This document shows, one piece after another, positions 44,501 through 55,612 of a stretch of DNA of 64,000 nt. This DNA comes from Arctopsyche grandis (lineage: Eukaryota > Arthropoda > Insecta > Trichoptera > Hydropsychidae): NCBI RefSeq assembly GCF_051622035.1, contig NC_135365.1, positions 7,099,501 through 7,163,500 on the forward strand. The letters are read 5' to 3'. The position numbers and the translations under genes were made by a program. The notes under the pieces were generated by a model. The model made no database searches and had not been told where the DNA came from. It saw only the letters and a program-made list of their open reading frames with translations. The number at the start of each line of letters is the position of its first letter. Within the stretch, counting starts at the first letter, position 1.

Positions 44501-46728
44501 GACCGAACTATCCGCTCATTTAACACGAGACTTTCCTAGGGAAGGCTGGCTGTGGAAGACAGGTCCTCGGCCTACCGACGCGTACAAAAAACGATGGTTC
44601 ACCCTCGACAATCGGAAACTCATGTATCACGACGATCCGTTAGATGCTTATCCAAAAGGAGAAATATTTTTAGGTATGTTGAAGTTCGATTCTCTTTCTA
44701 TATACATAGAATATTTTTGCAGGTTTTATTTATAATGTTTTTGTTTTTAGGTTATAATTTGGAAGGTTTTGGGGTTCGAGTGGGAGTTGTTCCCGGCTAC
44801 CGAGACATGGGATACAGCTTCACGTTGCACACTCCAGAACGGGCTTTCTGTTTGAGCACTACGTGCGAGGAAGACCGTGACGGTTGGATAGCCGTCATTG
44901 ATAAAGTTTTACAACGCCCCCTCACACCACAAGACTCGTCGAGTGAGTTTGCAATGTATATGTTATTCGCAGTGACCAAATTTGCAGCTATAAGTACAAA
45001 TGTATGCGTCTGAACGTTCGTCAGGCCTGTCAAAGAGCAAGTGCCCCATAGATGGCTACATTATAGATAGTACAGAAACGCTCCTCCCATACACACTAGG
45101 CACGTTCGCCGACTGATTTATGCCGTGCTATTATTTTTTACAAGCTTTTTATTATCTAGTTAAATATTTGTGATCTGATTTAGAGCCACTTCCACTCTTT
45201 AGATTGCTTTGATATTTTACCTACATTGAGGTAAACTATTGTTTCCAACATGAAGCTAAAAGAGTTTAATCATTAACGAACTCATTCAAATTTATATTGG
45301 AATCTTTTGTCAAATCGCAGCGATGACAGCTAGTTATGCATACGCCACTTTCTAGTACCCCTTTACAACCCAATTATGCAGTGGTAAAAGCTACTTTTTT
45401 CACTCATTTTTCATTATACATATTTATGTTTTCCATATATACCAGGAAGGCCTTACAGATAAACCCCAATGCGCCTTCCTGGCCAATTAAAAATTACAAT
45501 TCAGCATTTTTATATAAGTCACTGAATTACGAGACACTGAAAAACTCGCAAATCAATGAGACATCTATCAAATTGTACACAAACTTATTTATTGCACATT
45601 AATCAATCACAAATTATAGGTGACATATTGTATGGGAAGGATTTTAGCCATTTTTTTCCGGGAACCGTTTCAACAATGAAATCAGAGAAAATTGGCAAAC
45701 TCTGATAGGAAACGATCAACCTGAAGTCACAAATCCAGGTCTGACCAACAGCAAAAATTCATTTTCACTCGAGGCCAGGCCCTGGGATCGAACCCGGCGC
45801 CTCTCGACGCTAAGCAGAAGCGTAACGACCGAGCTATACTGCTGGCTACATATGTATGGAATACTTTGAAATTCTGACTACTTTGAATTGACAAGTCTTT
45901 CTATTGTAGTCTTACTTTAATTTTTGATCATTGTGGCGCATTAGGAATTCCTGTAATGCTACAATGGTCCAAACTTTAAATAAATAAATTTTCGACGGTC
46001 TCCTACCTCATCTCATATGTAGATGAGGATTCATCAAACCAAAATTTGAGATTGTAATCTTCCACATGTGTATATGTAGCCAATTTAAAAGTTCGACTCC
46101 AAAATATTTGTCGTTTAATATATTGGAAAATAACGATGTGGCGTTGAAACAAAGTATCGGTTATTCATATGTCAAAATGATATATACGAATTTTAGCTCA
46201 AGCAAAGCTGAATACTTTCTCTATATTCACTTAATTAGTTTATATCATCGTTTGATTAAGAATTCAAAATTTGTAGTATTCAGAATTCAAAAAGTATTCA
46301 AAATTTGGCCATTGGAGATTTTTTTACAAATAAAATTTGTGTGAATTAAAAAATATATTATATCATACAAAAATATAAATGTACAATTTAAAAATATGAT
46401 TATATTATAAAACAAAAGAACACCTAAAAAAATGATGATTCTTTAATATAATATTTCTACACTTAAAATATTAAAATAAGAAATAATACTTGAGCCCTTT
46501 AATAAATAAATAACAAAAAAGACTATATTGCTCACACTAACAGAAATATATTTATTTTATTCTAATGCGCAAATGATTCGTTTTAAGGAGCAAAGTTTTA
46601 TTTTCTAAATGCACTTAAATTGTACCCCATAATTTTATTAATTGTATTAAATTTTGATTTCAGTTGCGGCTCGTTTAGTACGAAAGAGGACCGCCTCGAA
46701 TACAATGAACATATTTTCTGCCAGGTAG
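32572..46728 (+). CDS. Arf-GAP with dual PH domains (ADAP/centaurin-alpha family), 383 aa, six exons
   Basis: The exons are 32572-32653, 42472-42697, 44016-44366, 44438-44673, 44751-44942 and 46664-46728. All introns are GT-AG and all phases join. The ArfGAP zinc finger is C21-X2-C24-X16-C41-X2-C44 with the catalytic arginine at R49 in GVHRNMG. This domain stimulates GTP hydrolysis on Arf GTPases. A linker with EQWIRAKYQREEF leads to PH1 (about 131-230, starting YMEGFLMKRG). PH2 spans about 255-355 (REGWLWKTGP, KKRWFTLDNRKLMY). In ADAP proteins the PH domains bind PtdIns(3,4,5)P3 or inositol phosphates and recruit the protein to the plasma membrane. Length matches the ~375-residue family norm. 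The short last exon encodes IAARLVRKRTASNTMNIFSAR, rich in basic residues. H28 stands where related proteins usually have Asp or Asn. Intron 1 is 9.8 kb and contains a gustatory receptor gene on the other strand. Confidence 0.93.
32960..33030. promoter_or_regulatory. Inverted CCAAT boxes in GC-rich start of intron 1
   Basis: CTCTGATTGGCCGAG (about 32978) and CTGATTGGTCC (about 33010) are two ATTGG boxes beside GCGCGCGCG. They lie 300-360 bp downstream of coding exon 1. They may belong to the ADAP promoter island or an alternative start. Confidence 0.3.
33321..33699 (+). mobile_element. Harbinger-like MITE (best-preserved copy), ADAP intron 1
   Basis: The terminal inverted repeats are GGGTGAAAACACACTGAATG at the left and CACTCAGTGTGTTTTTATCC at the right. 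Both are flanked by TTA, which fits a 3-bp PIF/Harbinger duplication. The interior includes AAAATCACCCCCTGGAGTGT and GAATTCGGGAAAACCCACTG. Other copies: 26400-27020, 30318-30610, 41748-41888 and 58905-59270. Confidence 0.7.
33812..34600. other. Intron 1 spacer with a solo hAT-like end
   Basis: CAGTGGCGTCGCTAGGCTCG at about 33812 resembles a hAT terminus followed by GTGCGGTCTGCACCGGGTG. I could not find its mate. The rest is AT-rich without exons. Confidence 0.4.
34635..37734 (-). CDS. Gustatory receptor family protein, 360 aa, four exons
   Basis: On the minus strand the exons are 37734-37039 (232 codons), 35168-35088, 35009-34868 and 34798-34635, with donors GTAAGT, GTGAGG and GTGAGA and AG acceptors. 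The phases join exactly. The protein is very hydrophobic with about seven predicted membrane spans. It has the gustatory receptor C-terminal organisation: short exons carrying single spans, a HFLWIFIIPCVTGELL segment in exon 3, and a last exon with NSIKGNITNCNILGIDFGL and NCIIYVQLYK. The last of these stands where the family usually has TYxxxxxQF. Insect gustatory receptors are ligand-gated cation channels in chemosensory neurons. Length is at the short end of the usual 350-450. The ligand cannot be predicted. The gene lies wholly in intron 1 of the ADAP gene, on the opposite strand. ATG 37734 opens the long first exon; a further 5' exon cannot be excluded. Confidence 0.85.
35700..36861. mobile_element. 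Terminal-inverted-repeat element, diverged, with SINE insertion (copy of 54029 family)
   Basis: It shares GTGTATTTTCAGT, ACTGGCGTTTTAGGTCATTC, CAACAATGTGCGCCAGTTGTA and CAGTTGAGTTTTGACAGCT with 54029-54330. It ends CTACACTTCAACTGTAAC at 36861. A minus-strand SINE (36422-36846) lies just inside the right end. All of this is within the large first intron of the gustatory receptor gene. Confidence 0.6.
36422..36846 (-). mobile_element. tRNA-derived SINE (minus)
   Basis: Read on the minus strand, the head is GCCATCAGCATAGCTCGGTC with B box GGGTTCGATCCC. The body is GAGTTTGCCAATTTTCTGAT and the 3' end is AAGGTGCATTTGGGGTTTAC...CTTCCTGGTAT. Confidence 0.8.
38478..38883 (-). mobile_element. tRNA-derived SINE (minus)
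   Basis: The head is CAGCAGCATAGCTCGCTCGT with B box GGGTTCGATCCC on the minus strand. The 3' end is GGAAGGCGCATTGGGGTTAA...GGCCTTCCTGGTAT. It is nearly full-length and close to the copy at 45438-45847. Confidence 0.85.
38928..39446. mobile_element. piggyBac-like MITE (family 1)
   Basis: TTAA flanks both ends. The left end is CCTTTTGAATGCTGACCAACGCCGATCGGCG and the right end is GACGTCAGCACTCAGAGG. It is the same family as 20110-20712 but inverted. Confidence 0.8.
39731..39890. repeat. Five tandem copies of a ~30-bp unit
   Basis: The unit TAATTCTATGATTAATATGG followed by TTAAATTTTC is repeated five times; the fourth copy has a 6-bp gain. The unit is a multiple of three in most copies, so one frame stays open (MINMVKFSNS-like). 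I read it as a minisatellite in an intron, not a gene. Confidence 0.85.
40040..40225 (+). mobile_element. SINE fragment
   Basis: Diverged head CCAGCTCAGTGGTTAGTG with B box GGGTTCAATCTCC, then CCAGACCTTGATCG and AGAGTTTGCCTTTTTATCTG. The 3' end is missing. Confidence 0.65.
40231..40427. repeat. Repeat ending GAGCGAAGCCGGGTAAAA
   Basis: It shares TAATATATAATTTCGAAAGA and ACAAATACCGAGCGAAGCCGGG with 54879-55104. The ending recalls the 3' ends of insect Helitron-like elements. The first copy closes with ACACTAGT. Confidence 0.55.
40512..40905 (+). mobile_element. Helitron-like non-autonomous element
   Basis: It starts TCTATATATG with GAATGTCTGTGTGTGTCTCG and has CTAAACCACTGAACCGATTA near the 5' end. 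It ends CAATGCATGCCGGGTTCAG then CTAG/T. A TC start, a CTAG end and a small palindrome before the end (TTGCAATGCATG) fit a Helitron. No Rep/helicase is encoded. Confidence 0.6.
40950..41740. other. ADAP intron 1, no feature recognised
   Basis: AT-rich intronic sequence. Nothing further is supported. Confidence 0.4.
41748..41888 (+). mobile_element. Harbinger-like MITE, truncated by a SINE
   Basis: It starts AGGGCGAAAACACAACGAG after TTA and includes AATATCACCCCCTGGAGTGT and GACAGTAATCGACAG. The sequence then passes abruptly into a SINE head at 41889. Confidence 0.65.
41889..42095 (+). mobile_element. tRNA-derived SINE, 3' truncated
   Basis: Head GCCAGCAGCATAGCTCAGTG with B box GGGTGCGATCC, then TGCCAATTTTTCTGATTTTC and GAAACGATTCC. 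It interrupts the MITE at 41748. Confidence 0.75.
45050..45430. other. ADAP intron 5, unannotated part
   Basis: Intronic AT-rich sequence between exon 5 and a SINE. No feature recognised. Confidence 0.4.
45438..45847 (-). mobile_element. tRNA-derived SINE (minus) in ADAP intron 5
   Basis: Minus-strand head GCCAGCAGTATAGCTCGGTC with B box GGGTTCGATCCC. The 3' end on the plus strand reads ATACCAGGAAGGCCTTACAG followed by ACCCCAATGCGCCTTCCTGG. Nearly full-length. Confidence 0.85.
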
Positions 46729-47446
<718 letters not shown>

Positions 47447-47459
47447 ATGTATATATATT

Positions 47460-48520
47460 GATTTGTTGCTGTCATTGTGTTCTTACTTATACATCGAACT
47501 ATTGTATTACGGTCGATGCTGGCCGCGAGACCGAATCGTATACTTTTGACGATCGGCCAGCCTCGATTAATATAATTTTTTATATGTTCTTATATTATAT
47601 ATGTATATAACCAAAGATATAAAGATTGGTTTTTTTTTTTTTTTGTACAACAACAATATCGTTTCCTTTGAATGTATGTAATATAGTATTGTGGTTTGTT
47701 TTTTACTGTAAAATATGTATGCATTGTTGAAGCTTATACTATGTTGGTGTTGGATATAACTAGTTAAGTGACTTAACTAGTCAAACTATACGTTGACTGA
47801 ATCATATGCTTCTATATTGTCAAGGATATGAGTTATTGATACATTTATTGAGGGCCATCATATTAATAATTTAAATGGATTAGTTACCAGCTATTTGTTA
47901 TAAAATATCCATTGTAATTAATATTTTACCAAATATTTCTAGATAAAATGTGTGTGTTTGAGGCCTTCGCCATGTAGTGACAGTTCATATATACAATATA
48001 AGGCCTGATCCTTATGTATGTATTATAGATGAAAACATGATGCGTATATCGGACTCAATCTAGCAGCTGAGATGTGACTTACAACCACAATAGTGGTGCT
48101 GTCGTCTCTCATAATTCAGTTTAGGTGTGTCTTTCAATGAAGCCTCAATTAGATTAATGTTGTAAGCGACAACAAATAAAACGTGTTTCCTGTATTGAAA
48201 AAAAAACTATTATAAATGTTGCGTTTATAATATTGTTCTAGTTGACGCTATGGGTGTTGGTTTACCATGTTTTCTAAACAACTGTCACCATCTCAATCAT
48301 AGTGGCCTCTGTGTGTGTTGTCTTTAGCTAAAATGGCTTGTCTAGGGATTCTAAAAATACCGACATTTGTCACTACCGGTACTACCAGAAGAAAAGTCCT
48401 AATATGTACTGATATTATTTATTAATTACGAAATAATGTGTAATTTTACACCGCGCGAATTAAGAGTCATCAATGATCAGCGAATCTCAAAAAGTAAATA
48501 AAATTTTGCATGGCTTTGCA
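47460..48520. other. Spacer, possibly distal ADAP 3' UTR
   Basis: Moderately complex sequence with a short GC-richer palindromic patch (GATGCTGGCCGCGAG...CGATCGGCCAGCCTC, about 47513-47562). No exon recognised. Confidence 0.35.
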
Positions 48521-49017
48521 TTAATCCTTTGCCCGCGGCAATAAATATAGCGGCACCTTTTTCGCGAATTTGGCAATTGAGTTTTCGACCTTAAATACAG
48601 ATTTTAATATTTACTCAAGTAACCAGATATGTTAATTAACACATAAAGTATTATTTTAAACAGTAAAATACATAATATATCTCGTAGTTTTGGCTTAATT
48701 GTCAAATAATCAGTCTTCATACAATTGAGACGTATCGTCGCCATTGTTCAACAGACGTGACGTCACATAAACGAGGTTTCAGTATGGTTCCACAAAAAAC
48801 TAATTTTGACTGGTATATATGAATTTTAAGCAAATTGAATAGATGGCATTCAACTCTCAGTAATATATTCAACCAATTTTGAACCTTAAAACAATTGAAA
48901 TAGGCGCATATAAGCCTCAAAATCCCGTGCAAAGTACAGAAATTCTATGGAAGACAGCTGCGCTACAGACTTGTCGCGCAATGCTTCCATAGAAAACGGC
49001 CGCGGGCAAATGGTTAA
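48521..49017. mobile_element. piggyBac-like MITE (family 2)
   Basis: TTAA flanks termini TCCTTTGCCCGCGGC and GCCGCGGGCAAATGG, which form inverted repeats. A close relative is at 54378-54859. The interior contains ACAGACGTGACGTCACATAA. No transposase. Confidence 0.8.
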
Positions 49018-49243
49018 AGGATTTTTTTATGCGTGGAAAGACGGTTCGGTGATCATTGGTCACAAAAGTCACTAAAATCTCTATAACGGAATATCTGTCA
49101 GCCGAAAAGTCCATCATACTAACGAAAACTCGAGTGCCAAATATTCCGCATTCGCGATTTTCATAGCAAAAATTGTCTTTGTGACCACCGCAATGTGACT
49201 AATAATCCAATTACCGTGGAAGACAGTCATAAATCAACATATG

Positions 49244-49540
49244 TATGTATTTGGAAATAGTCTCAGGTATAAGTGCGATATTTTCGGCATACTTTGATTT
49301 TAAATTACACAATACACTTGGCGTCTCCTTTGAATAGCGGGTCAAAAAGGATGTTGAATGCCAACTCATTCTTCGACTAATCCATACAAACTAGCTGATA
49401 TATGTATTTGGAAATAGTCTCAGGTGTATGTACGATATTTTCGGCATACTTTGATTTTAAATTTATGATGCATTTAACGTCTCCTTTGAATAGCAGGTCA
49501 AAAAAGATGTTGAATGTCAACTTATTCTTCGCCTAATATT
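49244..49540. repeat. Tandem duplication, ~157-bp unit
   Basis: The two units start TATGTATTTGGAAATAGTCTC at 49244 and 49401. They share GATATTTTCGGCATACTTTG, GTCTCCTTTGAATAGC(G/A)GG and AACT(C/T)ATTCTTCG. About 10-15% divergence by eye. Confidence 0.8.
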
Positions 49541-49547
49541 TTTTCTT

Positions 49548-50030
49548 TTAAATACAAAACAATTCAACTGACATAAATTTGAAATTATCATACTTCGATA
49601 GTTCCGGAAGGACCGGTTTCGACGGTGCTGGTATTGGAATCCCTAGTCTTGTCCTGTTTATTTCTATACTTTGAAACTTAATGATGATGGAAATGGTTGT
49701 ACGTTTTGAGGCAGTGGAATTTTTAATCTTGAATCGAAATAATTCTTCCATATAATTTGAGCAATAACTTTGATATTAATAATTTTATTGTGTAAATAAG
49801 CTAATATTATGTATGTATGTAGAGTCGAGGCTGTCATGATAGAGTCTCAGTTGGGACAGCCCACTCGTGGAGTTGTGCGGTAAATCAGACTCGGCTAAAT
49901 GTTGATATCGATGCTCAAAGTCTAGGATTAGGCTCGGTGTTCGATTCGACTCTATTGCGACAACCTCGGTAGAGTGCCAAGGTTCAATCTTCTTCATATT
50001 CGAGTCTTCCTTTGGATGTCTAACGTAAGT
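49548..50030. other. Spacer with two adjacent minus-strand open frames, not called as genes
   Basis: Frames at 49751-49548 and 49997-49785 (minus) have less biased composition than their surroundings. They show no domain and no clear splice pairing. Confidence 0.3.
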
Positions 50031-50280
50031 TATAGTTATTTGTAGCTAATGTCACTTCACAGTTTCTTCATAGTCTTCACCGGACCAAACACATTGTTCC
50101 AGACAATGTTACCAATACGGTATACGTATGTAATTCTAAAGCAAAGATTTGGCTGAAGTTGTCATATGTATGTATATTGAAGAATTTTAGATACATCCTT
50201 AAAAATTGGATTCTCCACTTTCCTTTAAAAATATTATATAGAAGAATTGATTCATATAAACTTTATACATGAACATATAC

Positions 50281-50771
50281 TAATTTGGGTGCCACTTTAG
50301 TATGCGATCTACCTTCACGTTTTTACTCTAATATGCGGTCTCAGTTCTCGCGTGTGACAGTGAGACTGAATAATACCGACCCTAACAACCTAATCTTAAA
50401 TGAATAGGGCCAACCCTAACTTAACCTAACCTAACCTGACCCTTGAATAAATAGGTGTTGGCTGCTAAGACATGTTTTTTGTGAAAATATTTATTAAAAA
50501 ACATATCTTAGCAGCCAACACCTATTGATTTAAGGGTCAGGTTAGGTTAGGTTTAGTTAGTGTTGGCCCTATTCATTTAAGATTAGGTTGTTAGGGTCGA
50601 TATTTTCTTCGCTGCTGATGATATTTTAATAGAAATGCTTCGACAACATTATGGGGCAGTAGGAAAAAACAAAAATTTTAATAAACAAGTCATTGCTACG
50701 ATACAAATAAAAAAAAATAGTTGACTGCGAATCAAAGGTAGACCGCATACTAAAGTAGCATCCTAATTTGA
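50281..50771. mobile_element. Fold-back element with inner hairpin and CCTAA-rich arms
   Basis: The outer inverted ends are AATTTGGGTGCCACTTTAGT and its mate ACTAAAGTAGCATCCTAATT. An inner long hairpin is centred near 50485, with TAGGTGTTGGCTGCTAAGA against TCTTAGCAGCCAACACCTA. The arms extend outward through CTTAACCTAACCTAACCTGA and its complement. Confidence 0.8.
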
Positions 50772-51078
50772 GTCAATCAAATGGTATATTAAATTGCTGC
50801 ATAGGGTTGGATTGGGATAAATCAATATTAATCAATTTTATTTCCGGTTCACAGTGAAGCTTGATTAGTCGATTAATAAGTATGACTTGAATATCTAATA
50901 CATAATAAAAATGGAGTGTTCATATTGAACGAGTTCGTGTATAATTCACGGATTGAATGATCAAGCTTTCACCAGATATATAACTTGGCTCCAATTTCAT
51001 ACAAACTTGATTACATATAGGCCGATATATTTCGGATTCTGCAGTAATCTTTTTTTTTATACATATATATAATATTAA

Positions 51079-51444
51079 GCAAGTAGTATGGCTCGGTGGT
51101 TGCGTTTATGTTTAGCACCGAGAGCTTACCGGGTTCGATCCCGTGCTAACTTTTAATGCTGCTGGTCAGACTTGGATATTTGTGACTCCAAGTCAATCGT
51201 TTCCTATCAGAGTTTGTCAATTAATCTGATTTCATCGTTGAAACGGTTCCTCCATCAAATCGACAAAAACCATTGTACCCGCTATGTCACAAATATCTGA
51301 ATTTGATTTATGTACAAGTCTAAATCCGTAGATGTCTGTATGGATTAATTAATTGTTAATTTATGTAATAAAATATGCTGTAATGTTTGTATTTAATTGT
51401 CTAGGGAGGCGTATTGGGGTTTACCTGTTAGGCCTTCCTGGTAT
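51079..51444 (+). mobile_element. tRNA-derived SINE
   Basis: Head AAGTAGTATGGCTCGGTGGTT with B box GGGTTCGATCCC. The body is TGCTGCTGGTCAGACTTGGA and the 3' end is GGGAGGCGTATTGGGGTTTA...GGCCTTCCTGGTAT. Confidence 0.85.
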
Positions 51445-51469
51445 ATACATATCTACATATGTAAAATAA

Positions 51470-51560
51470 ATATACCAAGGAGGCCTAACAACAGGTAAAC
51501 CTCAATGTGCATTCCTGGCCAATTACCATCGATAAAACAATTTATACAGTATCACGGAGA
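51470..51560 (-). mobile_element. SINE 3' fragment, tail-to-tail with the preceding SINE
   Basis: ATACCAAGGAGGCCTAACAA followed by AACCTCAATGTGCATTCCTGG is the minus-strand 3' end of the family. It faces 51079-51444 across 25 bp. Confidence 0.65.
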
Positions 51561-51692
51561 CATCTATGGACATTCTATAATGCTAATATTTCGAGAAATA
51601 CATACATTTTTCAGAGTAGGTAGCATATTTGTATATCAGCAAATTCGAGTTGCTATAAACTCGAGCATTATGTTCCTGGTTTATTTGTTTAT

Positions 51693-51941
51693 GTTACAGT
51701 GAAAGCATATTTCAAGTGAAAATATATTTTCATCAATTCAAGCAGTGAAAACGTATCAAACAATGAATTTACAACTCTATAAATTTAACCCTTAATAGGG
51801 CCAACCCTTACTTAACCTAACCCTTAAATAATACCAACCCTAACAATCTAATCTTAAATGAATAAAACCAACCCTGAAAATGTAACTGGTTATGATTTCA
51901 CTGAAAATATATTTTCACTTGAAATATAATTTCACTGTGAC
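51693..51941. mobile_element. MITE with ~40-bp terminal inverted repeats (copy 2)
   Basis: GTTACAGTGAAAGCATATTT at the left; ACTTGAAATATAATTTCACTGTGAC closes the right. It aligns with 28049-28345 along its length, including the TTAACCTAACCC interior. Confidence 0.8.
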
Positions 51942-51959
51942 ATATACATATAGCGCAAA

Positions 51960-54028
51960 TCATTGAAAATAATCATGTAATACATTATATAGAGATCTAC
52001 TATTATATATCGAAATATATGTGTCGGTGAGTTATGACGATATATTTATACATTATTGTTGGAATTGAAATGAGTAGGTGTCCATCCGAGGCCGTCGCGA
52101 TAAATTGACAGTCCGTATTTAATACCAAGCCTGATCTCTGATGGAAAATACTGTAAATGAGTCTCAATGTTAGCCTATCTGTGATTGTCGTCGATAACTT
52201 TCAGCCGGTGTAATTTCATCGATGATATTTACCGTGAGTTTTCTGAACTGATTGAGCTGGTCTTAGCCGTCGGTGTCTTTTTATCGGGACAGGCCACATT
52301 TCATTTGATTTAATTGTATTGTGTTACTAATGAAATATATACCACATATCTTTTGGAATACCTTGGAACGTCATAGAAATGGAAAATAATTGCATAGGAA
52401 AAATCGACAAGACATATCGTAGACGTTTTCAGTGCGTGATGCTAATTTTGATGTTTCTTCAAATTGTAAATAACGAAAATTTATACTGTCCGTTGCGGAA
52501 CTGCCGATGCGTTCACACCGACTTACTTTGTTGCCTCAACTGAACCATTCAATACGCATTTAAATATTATATATATATATATATATACATATATTATAGC
52601 CATTAAGAATTTAACAACGTTTATGTTGTTAAATTAAAATAATTTCACTGCCATAATAAAATCTTACATATATATATACGATAATTATTAAATTTATATA
52701 TATATAATAATAAAGCTAGTGGCTTATAAAAATAAATGTATTTCAATACTTATACAATGCAATAATCATATATATTATACATGTATTGTTATGTATGATG
52801 CAATTAATTTCGAAACTCATCGTTGATTCATATCATAATAAAACCATATATTTAAATATATTATATACCGCCTTTTGTATTTGTCTTCATATTCGACACT
52901 AGTTATGAAATATACATACATTTTTGCTATTTAATCCATTGTAATAATAATGATAAATAAAATTTATAGTATTACTGATGTTGTATAAAAATATTTTGTA
53001 TCGACTTATTTATATTATATGAAATATTTTTTGTATAATATATGTAGCTTTTCTCACGTACCGATTGTGGGTTCGTCGTTGTTTGCCGATGCTTAAGACG
53101 TCGACAGTTTATATGCTTACCTACCTTAACCAGTCTGGAAGTAATTAGTCGGTGAATCGGCTGATGATCACCGATGAGATATATATGTATATTATATAAC
53201 GATTCTTCAATATGAATAATATGAAAAAAGTATTCACAATTTTTAATCAATGCTTCAAGTATTTATGTAATTGTGAAATTTAATATAATTATAAATCGTT
53301 TATGTGTGTATAATCTGAATGACATGACGGCTGCCGACTTTGACCGTGACGATTGTTCCGATTGAGACGTGTTTTAATGCCGTATTCGCGCTCGGTGGGG
53401 CCGAATCAGTGTGATTGTTTTTAATATAAGAATCGGTCGCACAAAGTTTCATTGGAGCGGTCGTCACGGTAACGGTAATTCGGTATAAATAAATATATTC
53501 AAAATTATCAAAAATATATTCTACTTTGGAATGAAACAAAAAAAAATAAATAGAAAATGGTGCTCGAGATGATTTGTATTATTTTTTAGATAAGTGAAGT
53601 AAACAAGTGTATTTTTTTTAATTTTAATTTATATCCATTCAATAGGAATAAATAATAGTTCAAGAAAAAATTACGGTGTAACATGTGTAGTCGAGAATGC
53701 ATTTTTTTTTCATATATATATATATATATATATATATGTATACATATTCTTTAAATTTATTGATTGTTATTATTATTCATTTTTGTATAGTATATTATTT
53801 TTAGTACAAATAGTTTTAGGGGTTTTTTTTTTTTTAATTGAGATTTATTATTGTATACTTTGAACGCATTTATTTGTTTAACGAATCCCATGTTTACACT
53901 GTGTGCGTGTGTATGTGTGTATTGTTTAGTTATGAATTATTTTTTTTTAATTATGTGCAATAAAAGTTTACAAAGTTTACTCACGAGTCTCATTACATAT
54001 AGTATGAATTATTACTATTCATATATCT
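51960..54028. other. Spacer, no gene recognised
   Basis: AT-rich with (TA)n patches (52570, 52690, 53715). A GC-richer block at 53318-53480 is open on the minus strand but has no recognisable domain or splice context. Confidence 0.4.
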
Positions 54029-54377
54029 GTTACAGTTGAAGTGTATTTTCAGTGTATTCCTACTGGCGTTTTATGTCATTCATATTAGACTACAATTCAA
54101 ATGGTAAATTATATCTCTGCAAGCACAAATATGTACACTTTCAACAATGTGCGCCAGTTGTAATAGAACAGTTGAGTTTTGACAGCTTTGATGTTTTTAT
54201 GAAAGCTTTAGAATTCAATAATGCATTGATATTTGCTAGATAATACAAATAAAGGTAATGAGTACCGTATTGCGAATGTGTTCAAAACAAAAATGTGACT
54301 TTCCAACACAATTTACTAGTCGAGTGACGTTTTCACGAAAGCCTATTCTTTCCACCTTACCTGGTACCAACTTATAG

Positions 54378-54859
54378 TTAACCCTTTGCCCGCGGCAATA
54401 AATATAGCATTTAAATATATAGCAATTAAATATAGCTTAAATACAGATTTTAATATTTACTCAAGTAACCAGATATGTTAATTAACACTTAAAGTATTAT
54501 TTTAAACAATAAAATACATAATATATCTCGGTAGTTTTGGTTTAATTGTCAAATAATCATTCTTCATACAATTGAGACGTATCGTCGCCATTGTTCAACA
54601 GACGTGACGTCACATAAACGAGATTTCAGTATGGTTCCACAAAAAACTAATTTTGACTGGTATATATTCATTTTAAGCAAATTGAATAGATGGCATTCAA
54701 CTCTCAGTAATATATTCAACCAATTTTGAACCTTAAAACAGTTGAAATAGGCGCATATAAGGCTCAAAATCCCGTACAAAGTACAGAAATTCTATGGAAG
54801 ACAGCCGCACTACAGACTTGTCGCGCAATGCTTCCATAGAAGACGGCCGCAGGCAAACT
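54378..54859. mobile_element. piggyBac-like MITE (family 2), right end lost
   Basis: TTAA then CCCTTTGCCCGCGGC at the left; GACGGCCGCAGGCAAACTG at the right, without a following TTAA. It is highly similar to 48521-49017 over the central 400 bp. Confidence 0.75.
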
Positions 54860-54878
54860 GTATTTCCAGTTTTAATCT

Positions 54879-55104
54879 AATATATATATAATTTCGAAAG
54901 AGACTTTATATGTAAGGTTTAAAGGTTTGGGTGGGAGCATCGAAAACAAATCAAAGCTGACGACGATATTGATATTGTTGAATTATTTTTTTTTTATTCA
55001 AATAAATTTAATAAAAAAAACAAATGAATGTTTACTATTAGATTGTTTGCCATGTTTAAGCTGTTTATGTTACAAATACCGAGCGAAGCCGGGTAAAACC
55101 ATTT
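54879..55104. repeat. Repeat ending GAGCGAAGCCGGGTAAAA (copy 2)
   Basis: Shares both ends with 40231-40427; the middle is longer and diverged. Confidence 0.5.
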
Positions 55105-55612
55105 AATATATATATAATATTTTGTCCGGTTGGAATGTAATTCGCCATATGAATCAACTTACATCGCTTAGACGAAATCTATTACAACTGAAAATACACT
55201 TCAACTGTAACATATACATTCAATATACAAAATATAATATTGATAAAATTTATAATTGTTTTATTTTCATTTTTTTATATCAATCCTTATATTACATATG
55301 TATATTGTTCTATAAGTGTGTAATATAAACTGTATACTTCATTTTAGTTAGACTGGTAGTAAAAAGAGAAATACCCGATTCCGATTGATGCTTCAACCAA
55401 TAAGAATCGCTTATTTGAAGATCCATAGAAAAGCTTAACTCACAATTTACAAACATACATAGGTGTAATGGCATCATCCAATCAGCAATGAATAGGTAGC
55501 TTTTTTCCAATCCATTTACTCAAAATGAAAGACTTAAATTAGGCCTGTATCATTCTTGATTTTCAGTTATTTTCAGAAATGTAATATTAAATTAACGGAT
55601 GAGAAATTCATA

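Larger units (their letters stand above)
54029..55211. mobile_element. Terminal-inverted-repeat element containing nested repeats
   Basis: GTTACAGTTGAAGTGTATTTTCAGT at 54029 is repeated inverted at 55187-55211. Inside it lie a piggyBac-like MITE (54378-54859) and the repeat at 54879-55104. The left 300 bp match 35700-36000. Confidence 0.75.

Noticed and set aside
49548-49997. Two neighbouring minus-strand frames with balanced composition
   Set aside because: No recognisable domain and no consistent donor/acceptor pair linking them; kept only as a note.
50390-50570. Interstitial telomere
   Set aside because: CCTAA repeats are short, imperfect and lie inside a fold-back element and a MITE rather than forming a free array.
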